Numbered from the stretch's first letter, positions 36,435-46,567 are shown. The stretch: DNA of 64,000 nt from Muribaculaceae bacterium (GCA_022510405.1 JAFLTP010000001.1:62001-126000), one strand, 5' to 3'. Notes: generated by a model not told the origin, from the letters alone. Numbers and translations: made by a program.

Positions 36435-39400
36435 ATGGATAACGCTTTAATTGATAATAGTGAAAATTCCAAACTTGTAAGTTATATTAAGGAACTTATC
36501 ACTAATCCTAAATGCAACCATATAATGATTGCATCAGGATATTGGGATTTACCGGGAACAGCTTTAATTCAGGAAGAGTTGCGAGATTTCTTTCGTAGGG
36601 GTGGAAAACTTGATTTACTCATAGGTCAAGAACCTATGTTACAATATTATCAGGTAAAAAAAGATGAATACAACAAGTTCCCTGATTTCTATATTCAAAA
36701 TGATGTCAATAAATTGACAGAAGAATATAAACCGGTTGGAGAACTTATTCTTGAAAATGGTAAAACTGATAAAAATCCTGATGGACTATTTGAAATTAGA
36801 GTGTATGGTCAAGACACGCTACAACCTCAGTTCTTACATGCAAAATGCTATATTTTCTTGGGAGATCAACTTGGAACCGGCATAATCGGTAGCTCCAATT
36901 TTACAAGGAATGGACTTCAAAATAATGATGAGCTTAATTACCTTGAAGGGAACGGTACTTTCGTAGCGGCACCGATGACAGCCCATTCCACTACCAAATC
37001 ACATAAGGTTTGGTTTGAGGAGCATTGGGCTAACAGTGTTCCATGGACCGGTAAATTCATAAAAGATATATTAGAGAAAGCTCCGATTGGTGTTGAGATA
37101 TTAAAAGAGAAGAATAAAGACAAGTTGACTCCATACGAAGTCTATATCAAATATCTTCAACTTCAATTTGGAGATTTGGTAGATTCTGAGGTCAAGGAGA
37201 TATTACATACATATTTGCCTGAAGGCATTGATGCACTGGGGTATCAGATGTATGCTGTCAAACAGTGTTATTCTGTTATGAAGAAATATGGTGGTTTCAT
37301 GTTAGGCGATGTCGTTGGACTTGGCAAGACGATTGTGGGTGTCCTATTAATACGTTATTTCATAGAGAACGCTGAGAAATTGGGAAGGTCGAACAAGGTT
37401 TTGATTGTAACGCCTCCGGCTATCAAAAACAACTGGATAGAAACTATTAATCTCTTTGATAAGAATCCCAGGAATGAAATAAATTCCCACCTAACATTTG
37501 TCACCACAGGTTCGATAGGGAAACTTTTTGATGAAGATGGGGAAGACATCGATGATGACGATTTAGGCCCGATAAAAACAGATGATTATGGTCTAATTCT
37601 CATTGACGAAAGTCACAACTTCCGTAATTCTGATACTGCCAAATATCATGCTCTTGAGGACTTGATTGAGGCTATTGGCTCTAATGGGCCTTTCCCATAT
37701 ATAGGACTTCTTTCAGCCACTCCGCAGAATAACTCACCTTTGGATATCCTTAATCAAATCCAATTATTCCAACGTATACCAAATCGTTCGTCTCTTCCGG
37801 GAGTAGAAGGAGGCAAATTATCTACCTTCTTCAATGATATGGACAAAAAATTTATGGAAGCGCGAAATATGCCTCAGAACACACCGGAGGAGAAAGAAAA
37901 GGCACGTGCTATTATCAAAGAAGTTTCTGAAAAAATCCGCAAAAGCGTATTGAATGATATTCTCATACGGCGTACACGTTCGGATATTAAGAAAATATAT
38001 GGTGATGATGCCGATAAACTAAAGTTTCCGACTGTCGCAGGTCCTTTTAAATTGGAATATGCAATGAACCCGGTATTAAGACAACTCTTTGATGATTCGA
38101 TTGATGCCATAACGGATGAAGATGAAGATGGCAATCCACTGCCTGGTTCTTTGGGATTTTATAGGTATGCCGCTATCACACAATTTGTGGATGACAAGAA
38201 CAAAGAACAGTATGAGAAACGCAATCTAACTGTTGAAAGCATTACAAGAAGATTAAAGACCATAATGCAGACATTGCTTGTCAAGAGATTGGAAAGTAGT
38301 ATCGCGGCATTTATCCAATCCTTGAAAAATCTGGAAAGATATAACAATGTAATGATTGATATGCTCAACCATGATTGTGTATATATATGTCCGGATATAG
38401 ATGTGAATAAAATCCATCAAGAGAACCATGGTGATTTTCATCGTTTTTCCAGAACTATAGAGGAACTTTTAAAACGGAAAGTAAACACAAACAATAAGAA
38501 ATTTAAAACATCTGATTTTAAACCGGACTACATTGAAAAACTTCAATCTGACAAGGCTATAATAACTTCTCTTCTTAACAGATGGGAAGCCATAAAAGTA
38601 GACCCTAAATTTGAACGATTCAAATTGGCATTGGATATGGAATTGTTTGACGATGAGTTTAACAATCCATCCGGTCAAGATGAGAAAAAACTGGTTATAT
38701 TCACAGAAGCAATTGACACCATTGAACATCTTGAAAAGGAACTCAAATCAAGGGGTCATAAAGTATTGAAAGTTACATCTGAAAATCGAGAAAAGAAAAG
38801 AGAAGCCATAGCAAAGAACTTTGATGCGAATTTAAAACCGGAAGAACAGAAAAATGATTATGATGTAATAATCACCACAGAAGTACTGGCCGAAGGCGTT
38901 AATCTTCATCGTTCCAATGTCATTCTCAACTACGACACTCCTTGGAATGCCACAAGGCTTATGCAGAGGATAGGCCGAGTAAACAGAATCGGGTCAAAGG
39001 AAGAATTTGTGAATGTCTTCAACTTTTTCCCGTCAGAAGATGGCAATAAGCGGATAAAGCTCATGGAGAAAGCCTACGCTAAAATCCAGTCTTTCCATGA
39101 AATGTTTGGAGAAGATAATAAAGTCTTCACCGATGAAGAAGAATTATCGGATATAGATTTGAGAAATCTGGTTGATGGGGAGGAATCACCATTCAATCCG
39201 TTTATTACTGAATTGAAAGAATACAAAACTGCCAATCCGGAAAGATATGAATTTATAGCCAATATTGACCCAGATAACTTGGGTGGTATAATTCTAAATT
39301 CTTCTGATGATAAGAGTATGTTCATATTCACAGACAACACTCAGGGTTATGTAACAGTGATGACGGAGCAAGAGAATGACGACATGAATGTAAATATTGT

Positions 39401-39833
39401 TTCCAGCCTATCCACAATGGAATTTCTTAAATGCAAACCTGAGGATGTTTTCAAATCTGATGAGATAATAGACAACAATCTGATTGAAGAAGCGAAACAG
39501 GCATATCAACAATTTGTGGTAAATTTCCATAGCCGTCGGGACATTGACAATAAGATTACAGAAGCACGACAGGTTATCAAACACATAAGAACCAGTTTTA
39601 AGGAACAATTGACTGAGAAAAGCAAAAGGGTATTAAAAAGTATTGAAAAACTGGTTACCGGCAATGATGGGAATACCATTAAAATAGTGCTTAAATATAA
39701 GAATCCTCAACCCAGTTTGTTTGGAATAGAAGATGATATAAACACATTGGTTGAATCTGTTTTCGCCAACATTGCTCAGCGAGCAGATTCAAAGCGTGGT
39801 GGAGTAAAATTAATAATATCTGAAACTAAATGA
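36435..39833 (+). CDS. PLD-domain SNF2-type helicase (defence effector candidate)
   Basis: This 1132-residue protein joins an N-terminal phospholipase D-like domain (H135-A-K137 in LHAKCYIF, then IGSSNFTRNGLQNNDELN) to a superfamily 2 helicase of SNF2 type. Helicase motifs are complete: GDVVGLGK298-T299, D391-E-S-H394, S427-A-T-P, and an EGVNLHRSNVILNYD...Q844-R-I-G-R848-V-N-R motif V-VI block. Only one HxK half-site is evident, so the PLD part may dimerise to cut, as in BfiI. The stop overlaps the methyltransferase start (ATGA). PLD, SNF2 helicase and adenine methyltransferase are also parts of DISARM systems, here reduced to two genes. I infer a restriction-like anti-phage role. Confidence 0.88.
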   Translation: MDNALIDNSENSKLVSYIKELITNPKCNHIMIASGYWDLPGTALIQEELRDFFRRGGKLDLLIGQEPMLQYYQVKKDEYNKFPDFYIQNDVNKLTEEYKPVGELILENGKTDKNPDGLFEIRVYGQDTLQPQFLHAKCYIFLGDQLGTGIIGSSNFTRNGLQNNDELNYLEGNGTFVAAPMTAHSTTKSHKVWFEEHWANSVPWTGKFIKDILEKAPIGVEILKEKNKDKLTPYEVYIKYLQLQFGDLVDSEVKEILHTYLPEGIDALGYQMYAVKQCYSVMKKYGGFMLGDVVGLGKTIVGVLLIRYFIENAEKLGRSNKVLIVTPPAIKNNWIETINLFDKNPRNEINSHLTFVTTGSIGKLFDEDGEDIDDDDLGPIKTDDYGLILIDESHNFRNSDTAKYHALEDLIEAIGSNGPFPYIGLLSATPQNNSPLDILNQIQLFQRIPNRSSLPGVEGGKLSTFFNDMDKKFMEARNMPQNTPEEKEKARAIIKEVSEKIRKSVLNDILIRRTRSDIKKIYGDDADKLKFPTVAGPFKLEYAMNPVLRQLFDDSIDAITDEDEDGNPLPGSLGFYRYAAITQFVDDKNKEQYEKRNLTVESITRRLKTIMQTLLVKRLESSIAAFIQSLKNLERYNNVMIDMLNHDCVYICPDIDVNKIHQENHGDFHRFSRTIEELLKRKVNTNNKKFKTSDFKPDYIEKLQSDKAIITSLLNRWEAIKVDPKFERFKLALDMELFDDEFNNPSGQDEKKLVIFTEAIDTIEHLEKELKSRGHKVLKVTSENREKKREAIAKNFDANLKPEEQKNDYDVIITTEVLAEGVNLHRSNVILNYDTPWNATRLMQRIGRVNRIGSKEEFVNVFNFFPSEDGNKRIKLMEKAYAKIQSFHEMFGEDNKVFTDEEELSDIDLRNLVDGEESPFNPFITELKEYKTANPERYEFIANIDPDNLGGIILNSSDDKSMFIFTDNTQGYVTVMTEQENDDMNVNIVSSLSTMEFLKCKPEDVFKSDEIIDNNLIEEAKQAYQQFVVNFHSRRDIDNKITEARQVIKHIRTSFKEQLTEKSKRVLKSIEKLVTGNDGNTIKIVLKYKNPQPSLFGIEDDINTLVESVFANIAQRADSKRGGVKLIISETK

Positions 39834-42800
39834 TTATGGCACTTCAGAAATCATTAGAACATATTTTCAACAACGATTATCCGGGAACACAGGTTTTTAT
39901 TAAAGATGTGATTACCCCTGTGTTTGGAAACGATATTGAAATTATCAATGGAAATGTACTTGATACTCCTGAATTAAAAGCCAAGGCAACTAAGATAGGA
40001 ATTAAAAGTATTAATCGTATAGCTGATATTACAGATGAAAACCTTCTCTCCTATGATATTTCATTATTTGATGTGGTTTTAAATAATTCTTGTAATATTG
40101 AGCAGGCCAAGGTTAATATTCAAGAGATCGTCAGAAAAGTAATGTTGACCTATTCCCATGTTTTTATTTTATTTCACTATGAAAATCCGAAAGATGTGCC
40201 ATGGCGGTTATCATACGCATACAAAGAGGGAACACTAACATCTATGACTTCAGCAAAAAGATATACATACGTATTTGGCAAGAATTATAAAGGAAGAACA
40301 GCGGCTGAGCGTTTTGAAGAGTTATCAAAAACCCAAAAAACTGATGAGGATTTAATTGAGGCCTTTTCGGTTCAAGCTCTAAGTGATGATTTCTTCAATA
40401 GGTACCGTGCTTATTATGCTGTGTTTGTGGAATATATCACTGGTGAAGATTATGCAGAGAAGAGCAAAGATGATAACCTTAAAAAAATAATCAAAGAGTT
40501 CAAGTGGATAATCGATAATCCGGGACATGTCCAGTTTGCTGAGACATTTAATTCAGAGGGTAAGATTGCAAGGGATTACATCAAAAAGATGTTTGGAAGA
40601 ATAATCTTCCTCTATTTTTTGCAAAGAAAAGGGTGGCTTTATGATAATGATGGTAAAGCAGACTATCGATATATGCACAATCTTTTTCTTAATGCCGGCA
40701 CGCTGCAAGAAAATTTCCTTGATGCTGTATTAGAGACTCTTTTCTTCTATGTACTCAATACAGACGGAACAGAGAGAAGAAAAGAAGAAGCAGCCATAGA
40801 TGGTAAAGATATAAAAGTTGTTCCCGGTTGGCAGGAAATACCATATCTTAATGGAGGTTTGTTCAGTAAAGATGAGATAGACGAGAAAACATGTAAATTA
40901 CCGGCCATCTATTTTGAGAAATTCTTTGAATTTCTGGATAGTTTTAATTTTACCATTGATGAAAATGACGAAGAAGACGCAGAGATAGGTATTGACCCTG
41001 AAATGTTGGGCCGTATTTTTGAAAGCCTTTTGGAAGATAACAAAGACAAAGGAGCTTACTATACTCCAAAACCAATAGTGGATTTTATGTGCCGTGAATC
41101 CATTATAGCCTATCTGCAAGAAGAAATCAAAACAGTAGATCCGGAGCAAATAAGGAATTTGGTTGAAAATCTTGATAAGGAGAGTTTAACCAAAGAGCAA
41201 AGAGAAAAGATAAAGGATAAGCTAAAGGTTGTTACTATATGTGACCCTGCAATCGGTTCCGGCGCTTTCCCTATGGGCTTGCTGAATCTTTTATTCAAGT
41301 TACGAGTAATCCTTAATGATGATTTGAGTAAAGAAAAAATTAAACGAGACATTCTTGAAAACAATATTTATGGTGTAGATATAGAACAGGGTGCCGTTGA
41401 TATAGCCCGGTTACGTTTCTGGCTTTCCATGATTGTGGATGAACCCAAGCCTATACCGTTGCCAAACTTACACTTTAAGATAATGCATGGAAACTCATTG
41501 TTGGAAAGAATCGATGGTGAAGATTTATCAAAATTGACTCAGTATGATAATAATTCTCCGGATGGGACAATAGATTTTTCTGATAATGGGGATAGAAAAC
41601 GATTAAGTGAAGCTCTAAAAAAATATTATAATATACAGGAGTCAAAACGAAAAAAAGAGTTACTTCAAGAAATAATATCTAACGTAAAATGTCAAATAGA
41701 GGATAAAGGAATCAGCCTTAATGATTCATTTGACCCATCCTCTAATTCTGATTTTTTTCTTTGGCACACTTGGTTCAATGATGTATTTCAAAAGAAAGGA
41801 GGTTTCGATATAGTAATCGGGAATCCTCCTTACATCCGAAGAACCAGTTTACCGGCTAAGGATAAAAAACAATATGAAAATCTATTTGTTTCGGCAAAAG
41901 AACAATATGATATCTATCTTCTTTTCATAGAATGGGGTATAAAAATTTTAAAACAAAGAGGATTTTTAACATTTATAAATCCATTAAGATTTTTTAATGC
42001 AGATTATGGCATTGCAGCGAGAAATTATATTATGGAAAATACTTCAATAAAGGAAATTATTGATATTTCCCAATTAAAAGTATTCCAAAATGCAATGACT
42101 TATCCTTGTATATTTATTTTAGAAAAATCTGTTGTAAATGATAAATTTTTCTTTATAAGACCAAAAAATCTTAATGAAATCTCTAATAATGAGATGAATA
42201 AACATATCTTCTCCCAGAAACAAATAAGAGAAGATGACTTGAAAAGAATTTTAGTTGGTGAAGAAAAACTTAAAAATATAATAAAGAGAATTGAAGGCAC
42301 AGGAAAAACCTTTAATGATTATTTTACAGCACCAAGAGGTCTTGCAAATAATAAAATAAATTTCAATAACGGAAATTTAAAAGCAATTAAATCTAAACAG
42401 GTTAAGAAATACAAAATTGAAGGGGATTTTGTTTTAGTGAACACCAAAGAGAGCCAGCAATTTCATGAAAAATCTATAATAATGCCCAGAACTGTTAAAA
42501 GTTTGCAAGCATCTATTAAACCTGAAGATATAATTTGTTTAGATAGAATATATTGGTTGCAATCAATAAAACAGATTAAAACATTATTGCCTTTTTTAGG
42601 TATCTTAAATTCAAAACTTATAAATTTTTGGTTTGAATATAACTATTGGTCTACAAAAGTTAAAGGGAATTATTTTGATTTAAACGGAGACCAGATATTG
42701 TCAATTCCTGTTATTGAAGATTTAATAGAGGACTCAACTTTTATTAAAATAGTTGAAGAAAATATTTCTAATGTAGATCAAAATGCTGAAAATAAATTAA

Positions 42801-42889
42801 ATAATTATATATTCAAAAAATTAGAATTTGATAAATCTGAAATTAATTTAATGAAAGAATTTATGGCTTTTAATGGACATTCATTTTAG
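39830..42889 (+). CDS. Eco57I-like N6-adenine DNA methyltransferase with fused specificity region
   Basis: This 1019-residue protein has class gamma methyltransferase motifs: GAYYTPKPIVDFMCRE ahead of motif I D472-P-A-I-G-S-G-A-F, and motif IV N665-P-P-Y668 in DIVIGNPPYIRR. The N-terminal 380 residues are helical, as in PglX and type IIG proteins. The C-terminal 300 residues contain a TaqI-type target-recognition region (ending near YWSTKVKGNYFDLNGDQI). No separate specificity subunit is present. ATG 39830 overlaps the helicase stop by four bases; ATG 39836 is an alternative. It should methylate adenine in a specific asymmetric site and so mark self DNA for the PLD-SNF2 partner. Confidence 0.9.
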   Translation: MIMALQKSLEHIFNNDYPGTQVFIKDVITPVFGNDIEIINGNVLDTPELKAKATKIGIKSINRIADITDENLLSYDISLFDVVLNNSCNIEQAKVNIQEIVRKVMLTYSHVFILFHYENPKDVPWRLSYAYKEGTLTSMTSAKRYTYVFGKNYKGRTAAERFEELSKTQKTDEDLIEAFSVQALSDDFFNRYRAYYAVFVEYITGEDYAEKSKDDNLKKIIKEFKWIIDNPGHVQFAETFNSEGKIARDYIKKMFGRIIFLYFLQRKGWLYDNDGKADYRYMHNLFLNAGTLQENFLDAVLETLFFYVLNTDGTERRKEEAAIDGKDIKVVPGWQEIPYLNGGLFSKDEIDEKTCKLPAIYFEKFFEFLDSFNFTIDENDEEDAEIGIDPEMLGRIFESLLEDNKDKGAYYTPKPIVDFMCRESIIAYLQEEIKTVDPEQIRNLVENLDKESLTKEQREKIKDKLKVVTICDPAIGSGAFPMGLLNLLFKLRVILNDDLSKEKIKRDILENNIYGVDIEQGAVDIARLRFWLSMIVDEPKPIPLPNLHFKIMHGNSLLERIDGEDLSKLTQYDNNSPDGTIDFSDNGDRKRLSEALKKYYNIQESKRKKELLQEIISNVKCQIEDKGISLNDSFDPSSNSDFFLWHTWFNDVFQKKGGFDIVIGNPPYIRRTSLPAKDKKQYENLFVSAKEQYDIYLLFIEWGIKILKQRGFLTFINPLRFFNADYGIAARNYIMENTSIKEIIDISQLKVFQNAMTYPCIFILEKSVVNDKFFFIRPKNLNEISNNEMNKHIFSQKQIREDDLKRILVGEEKLKNIIKRIEGTGKTFNDYFTAPRGLANNKINFNNGNLKAIKSKQVKKYKIEGDFVLVNTKESQQFHEKSIIMPRTVKSLQASIKPEDIICLDRIYWLQSIKQIKTLLPFLGILNSKLINFWFEYNYWSTKVKGNYFDLNGDQILSIPVIEDLIEDSTFIKIVEENISNVDQNAENKLNNYIFKKLEFDKSEINLMKEFMAFNGHSF

Positions 42890-43136
42890 TTACGGGAAAA
42901 ATAAATGAGTATAATCTAAGCAAATTTATTCAATGGTAAGGCATGGTGAATTAGTGACAACAGGGAGCCGGACTAATAGAAGATATTCATTAAAGCCATA
43001 AAAAAAAGAATTAAAAAAGAAATTAAGAAAGAATTTTGCGTATGTAATTAGTTATTAGAATTTTATCAATTTTGGTTCACATTTTTTAACTAAAAAGAAA
43101 TTTAGCCAAAATGAATATAAACCTCAATGATAAGAT

Positions 43137-44477
43137 TTACTTGCTAATACTTCCAAATTTTGCAATAAAATCCTGACAGGTGTAGGAAATACCTGTTGAG
43201 AGATTGACGATTTCCACATTATCATTGCTGCCGGAAAGAAAATCGGCGGATATAGAAAGTCCTTCCGGATTTTCAAATTCCAATTTCTTTAAATTCCGAC
43301 AGCCGGAAAATACTCCACCCAGGATTGTTTGGACAGATGCAGGAATCTTCACATATTCCAAATTATCACAATCCAAAAACGTGGCTCGATATAATTTTGT
43401 AATTCCCTGGGGCAATTCGATAGATTTCAGATTTATACATTCTGCAAAGCCCATCATGGGTATTTCCGTTACATAAAATTTCTCACCATTAACTTCATAG
43501 GGACTTTTAATATTAGCCTTATTACATATTTTTCTGGCTTCTTCATGGCAACATACGGAAATGGTCTTCTCAGATTTGAAAAACCGGTATTGTAACGGAC
43601 CGTCAAAAATAATCAATGTATTTTCAATATTACGTCTCTCTCGTTCTATCCGTTCAAGTTCTTTTTGATTTACTGTTGTCGGTTCCGGTTCTCTTGATTT
43701 ATTCTTACGGAATTTGGTTCTGAATTTATTTCTTTCATCAATTTTATCAATCTCTTTCAGTAAACCATGTAGAATATCCAGATTAGTGTCTGCTGCAAAA
43801 CATTCCTCTTTGAAAATTTGAAAATCCTGACCAGGGAAACCGGGAAGACTATTTTCCATCGTTTCCAATAATCGACCCATTCCTCTGAAATCCATAGAGG
43901 CTGTTTTTTTGCTTCCCTCTCTCAAACCATATTTTTCAGAAGAGCCGGCTGTATTGTCGAACCAACTGGTGTAGCATTTATCTAGGTCAATCAAAAACAG
44001 ATTGTGACTGCCATAAGTTAGCATGATATTATCTGGTTTTATGTCGCAATGAATGACATTTTTGTCATGTAGATATGCAACTACATCAAGCAGCTCTTCC
44101 AATAAATGTTTTATATTTTCTTTTTTAATAAGCCACGGGTCATATTTGTGTATCATGTCAGACAGCGTTTGGCCGTCAATATACTCAAGACTAATATAAT
44201 CCGGTTGATAATCCAGATAAACCGGCAATGATTTGTGACGTAACAGTCCTCCAACCTCAAATTCTTTTTGGAAAGCATTGAGATATATTGGTTTATTTTG
44301 ATATTCCTCTTTTAACTTTTTGACAAACACTAATCTTCCATTAACTCTTGTGACGTATGTTTCACAAGTAGTTCCTCCTCCATTCAATTTTTTTGCAAAA
44401 TCAAAATTTATACGTCCTTTTTCTTCCTGATTAAAATCGGCAAAAGAAGATTGGATTTTGTCAAAAGTTGAGTCCAT
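43137..44477 (-). CDS. Eukaryotic-type Ser/Thr protein kinase fused to BspA-like leucine-rich repeats
   Basis: ATG 44477 is chosen because a -7 box lies 23 bases upstream, inside a longer possible frame. The kinase domain has a glycine loop (LNGGGTTCETYV), catalytic loop H143-C-D145-I-K147-P-D-N150, and a metal-binding D164-L-D where DFG is usual. The lysine of the N-lobe lies in VFVKKLK (about 53). After a charged coiled linker (EPEPTTVNQKELERIERERR), residues about 300-446 form a cysteine-rich strand segment and BspA-type LRR_5 repeats (LKSIELPQGITKLYRATFLD, LEYVKIPASVQTILGGVF). No signal or membrane segment is present, so this is a cytoplasmic kinase with a built-in recognition module. The LRR part is paralogous to the gene at 50328-50819. 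Confidence 0.85.
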   Translation of the reverse strand: MDSTFDKIQSSFADFNQEEKGRINFDFAKKLNGGGTTCETYVTRVNGRLVFVKKLKEEYQNKPIYLNAFQKEFEVGGLLRHKSLPVYLDYQPDYISLEYIDGQTLSDMIHKYDPWLIKKENIKHLLEELLDVVAYLHDKNVIHCDIKPDNIMLTYGSHNLFLIDLDKCYTSWFDNTAGSSEKYGLREGSKKTASMDFRGMGRLLETMENSLPGFPGQDFQIFKEECFAADTNLDILHGLLKEIDKIDERNKFRTKFRKNKSREPEPTTVNQKELERIERERRNIENTLIIFDGPLQYRFFKSEKTISVCCHEEARKICNKANIKSPYEVNGEKFYVTEIPMMGFAECINLKSIELPQGITKLYRATFLDCDNLEYVKIPASVQTILGGVFSGCRNLKKLEFENPEGLSISADFLSGSNDNVEIVNLSTGISYTCQDFIAKFGSISK

Positions 44478-44500
44478 ATAAGTTGTAATTATCTGATTTG

Positions 44501-44508
44501 CAAAATTA
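44501..44508 (-). promoter_or_regulatory. -7 box for the kinase-LRR gene
   Basis: The minus strand reads TAATTTTGC. It lies within the longer possible reading frame and so decides for the start at 44477. Confidence 0.65.
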
Positions 44509-44693
44509 GTAATAAAACATGCCTTTTCAAAAAGAGAGGAGGTGGTCTGTCGCAGATTCACCTCCCAATCAAATCTTCAAAGTTATGTTTCTTTACATAT
44601 TACGTTTCACTTCATCTAATAGCTGTATGTCTCTGCAAAGTAAGTAATAAAAACTCTAATTTTCAAAAATTCAGAGGTTCACATAGTCCATAA

Positions 44694-45500
44694 TCATTTA
44701 CAGGCTTTTTCTCGAATTAAGGCATAAAGCTCCTCCCAGTTGATTTCCTCGTGAGAATGAGAATCCATATATGATTGCCAAGTGTCATAACGAGTGGTAA
44801 GTATTTCCTTTGCTTTCTCCGGAACCGGGAAACTTGGTTTAGAAATATGATATGGAGAAGTGTCAGGATCGAAACCATTGGCTTGAATATAGAAATACAT
44901 ATCAGCCATAGCATCAAACAAACTCAATGGCACTCCTTTGTTTTTATCATTTCCATTATTTCTTATTCTTTTTTCATATAATTTCCATATTTCTTCTATT
45001 GAAGACGGTAGACCATTAATAACAGACAGAAACACTTTATTATCATCAACAATTTCAACTATATCACCCATCTTAAACTTGATTTCTTCAGGTAATCTTC
45101 CCATAAATATACTTGCTTCTGATGGTTCCTCGTTTATCTCCCAAGTACATACAGACCTGTCAATTTCTTTTCCGTTTTTATCATAAAGCCACCATTCCAG
45201 TTGTCCTCCATCTTCAAACAAGGTATTTGCCGGGATTCTCTCAATTAAGGCACTATGTATATGTTTTCGATAATGACTGTCTGATTCTTGGATATATTTA
45301 AGCATGTATTTTACTGCCTTGTCTTTGGAAGTATACCAATTATGTGATGTTCCAATTTCATAGCACCAATCACCGGTCTTTTCGTCTTTTTTGAATCCAG
45401 TGGTATTTTTATCGATTTCTCGGATAGTCAGTTTATAAATACTATCTCCGGTAATAGCCGGCCTGTTTGTGGCGAGAGTATAGAATTCTTCTTTTGTCAT
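44694..45500 (-). CDS. Hypothetical cytoplasmic protein, 268 residues
   Basis: I do not recognise this protein. It is soluble, without signal peptide, and mixed alpha/beta: an N-terminal MTKEEFYTLATNRPAITGDS, a beta-rich middle with EIKFKMGDIVEIVDDNKVF resembling a small SH3-like barrel, and a helical C-terminus (EKAKEILTTRYDTWQSYMDS). It lies between the kinase-LRR gene and a divergent small HTH-like gene. The composition matches other cassette genes nearby. No function is proposed. Confidence 0.7.
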   Translation of the reverse strand: MTKEEFYTLATNRPAITGDSIYKLTIREIDKNTTGFKKDEKTGDWCYEIGTSHNWYTSKDKAVKYMLKYIQESDSHYRKHIHSALIERIPANTLFEDGGQLEWWLYDKNGKEIDRSVCTWEINEEPSEASIFMGRLPEEIKFKMGDIVEIVDDNKVFLSVINGLPSSIEEIWKLYEKRIRNNGNDKNKGVPLSLFDAMADMYFYIQANGFDPDTSPYHISKPSFPVPEKAKEILTTRYDTWQSYMDSHSHEEINWEELYALIREKACK

Positions 45501-45550
45501 ATTACATCAATAAAAACATGTAAAATGTAACCATATAGGCTTTTACAAAA

Positions 45551-45610
45551 TCCATTTAGTCCATTACGTGATAATACTTTTGTCATTAATGTTGATAGTA
45601 CATAATTTTG
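45551..45610 (+). promoter_or_regulatory. 13-mer element and -7 box upstream of the 72-residue gene
   Basis: TCCATTTAGTCCA (45551-45563) precedes TAATTTTG (45603-45610) by 39 bases, one of ten such pairs in the right third of the window. Confidence 0.7.
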
Positions 45611-45626
45611 CAGATATAGAGTTGAT

Positions 45627-45845
45627 ATGGGCAAAGGATTGAGTCTGCAGGAGGCTATGGTTTATGTGCTGGTGACCGAAGCGAGAGGGCTTTCGGTTCC
45701 ACAAATCACATATCTGATTAACCGTGAACGTCTTCATGTCAGAAAAGATGGTGAGCCTGTTTCAGAAGAGCAAGTCTGGGCTTGTTATTTCCGGAATCGT
45801 CACACTTTCGTCTGGGAAGGTGGTATTATACATTTAGTGATGTGA
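45627..45845 (+). CDS. Small winged-helix-like protein, 72 residues
   Basis: MGKGLSLQEAMVYVLVTEARG begins a short protein whose remaining part (LSVPQITYLINRERLHVRKD, then VSEEQVWACYFRNRHTFVWE) looks like a minimal winged helix: helix, recognition helix with basic residues, and a beta wing. This could make it a DNA-binding regulator of the cassette region, which is inference. It has a clear -7 box 16 bases upstream and a 13-mer element. The last 12 bases overlap the 3' end of the convergent gene at 45834. Confidence 0.7.
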   Translation: MGKGLSLQEAMVYVLVTEARGLSVPQITYLINRERLHVRKDGEPVSEEQVWACYFRNRHTFVWEGGIIHLVM

Positions 45846-46181
45846 AATAACTTCATCTTTGGGAATCCAATACCAATCTCCGAAATGGATATCAAGAACA
45901 CATTTCATCGGTGTGTTAGGGTCCGTTTCTAATACCTGAATTTCTTCACCCCATATATACCCTTTTTTCTTTACCAATTCTCTCCAATAGTAATTCTTCA
46001 ACCAAGGTGCATACACATCACCCCAAGTAACCTTTCCATTCTTTTTTAAGATAGATTGGATTCTTTCACAGTCAATATTACAGAATGGATGAATGGTTCT
46101 GGGTTCAAAATCGAATGTGTCATCGTATATGGAATTAAAATCCATATCACGCAAGCCTTTTGTCTTTTTCCCTCTTCTCAT
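45834..46181 (-). CDS. Hypothetical protein, 115 residues
   Basis: An unrecognised soluble protein with a basic start (MRRGKKTKGLRDMDFNSIYD) and many aromatic residues (KNYYWRELVKKKGYIWGEEI, DIHFGDWYWIPKDE). It has no signal peptide or membrane helix. It follows the 93-residue gene by 15 bases on the same strand, so the two form a small operon. It converges with the 72-residue gene. Confidence 0.6.
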   Translation of the reverse strand: MRRGKKTKGLRDMDFNSIYDDTFDFEPRTIHPFCNIDCERIQSILKKNGKVTWGDVYAPWLKNYYWRELVKKKGYIWGEEIQVLETDPNTPMKCVLDIHFGDWYWIPKDEVISHH

Positions 46182-46196
46182 TTTATATCACCTTTT

Positions 46197-46478
46197 TTAA
46201 TCTCCCCAGTAACTGATATCCCAACCCATTTTCTTATAGTCAGCATAGATTTTATATTCAACTTCTGCAATAAGTTCTCTTAGATTCCTTTCATTCAGCT
46301 CATCATCAGTAAGAGTAACAGGTAGTTGCAATCCACAGTCACATTCTATGTAGTCGGTGTCTTCATTATACCAGTATCGCATATCAGGATGAAACTGCCA
46401 ATGAAAAAAAGAAGGAATATTATCTCGATGAATCTTTTTCCACAGTTCTTTGATTTTTTCTTTCCTATTTATCTTCAT
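46197..46478 (-). CDS. Hypothetical protein, 93 residues
   Basis: An unrecognised small protein. It has a basic amphipathic N-terminus (MKINRKEKIKELWKKIHRDN), a tryptophan- and tyrosine-rich middle with an ECDCGLQL cysteine pair, and an acidic helical end. It is the first gene of a two-gene minus-strand unit with the 115-residue gene, and is divergent from the promoter region at 46568-46626. Confidence 0.6.
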   Translation of the reverse strand: MKINRKEKIKELWKKIHRDNIPSFFHWQFHPDMRYWYNEDTDYIECDCGLQLPVTLTDDELNERNLRELIAEVEYKIYADYKKMGWDISYWGD

Positions 46479-46567
46479 TCTATATAATTACCTATTATAC
46501 CTGCCGTAAAGGAAGTAATGGGATGTGAAATTATAATAAAGTAACCACTTAATAGAATTAAGTTTAG

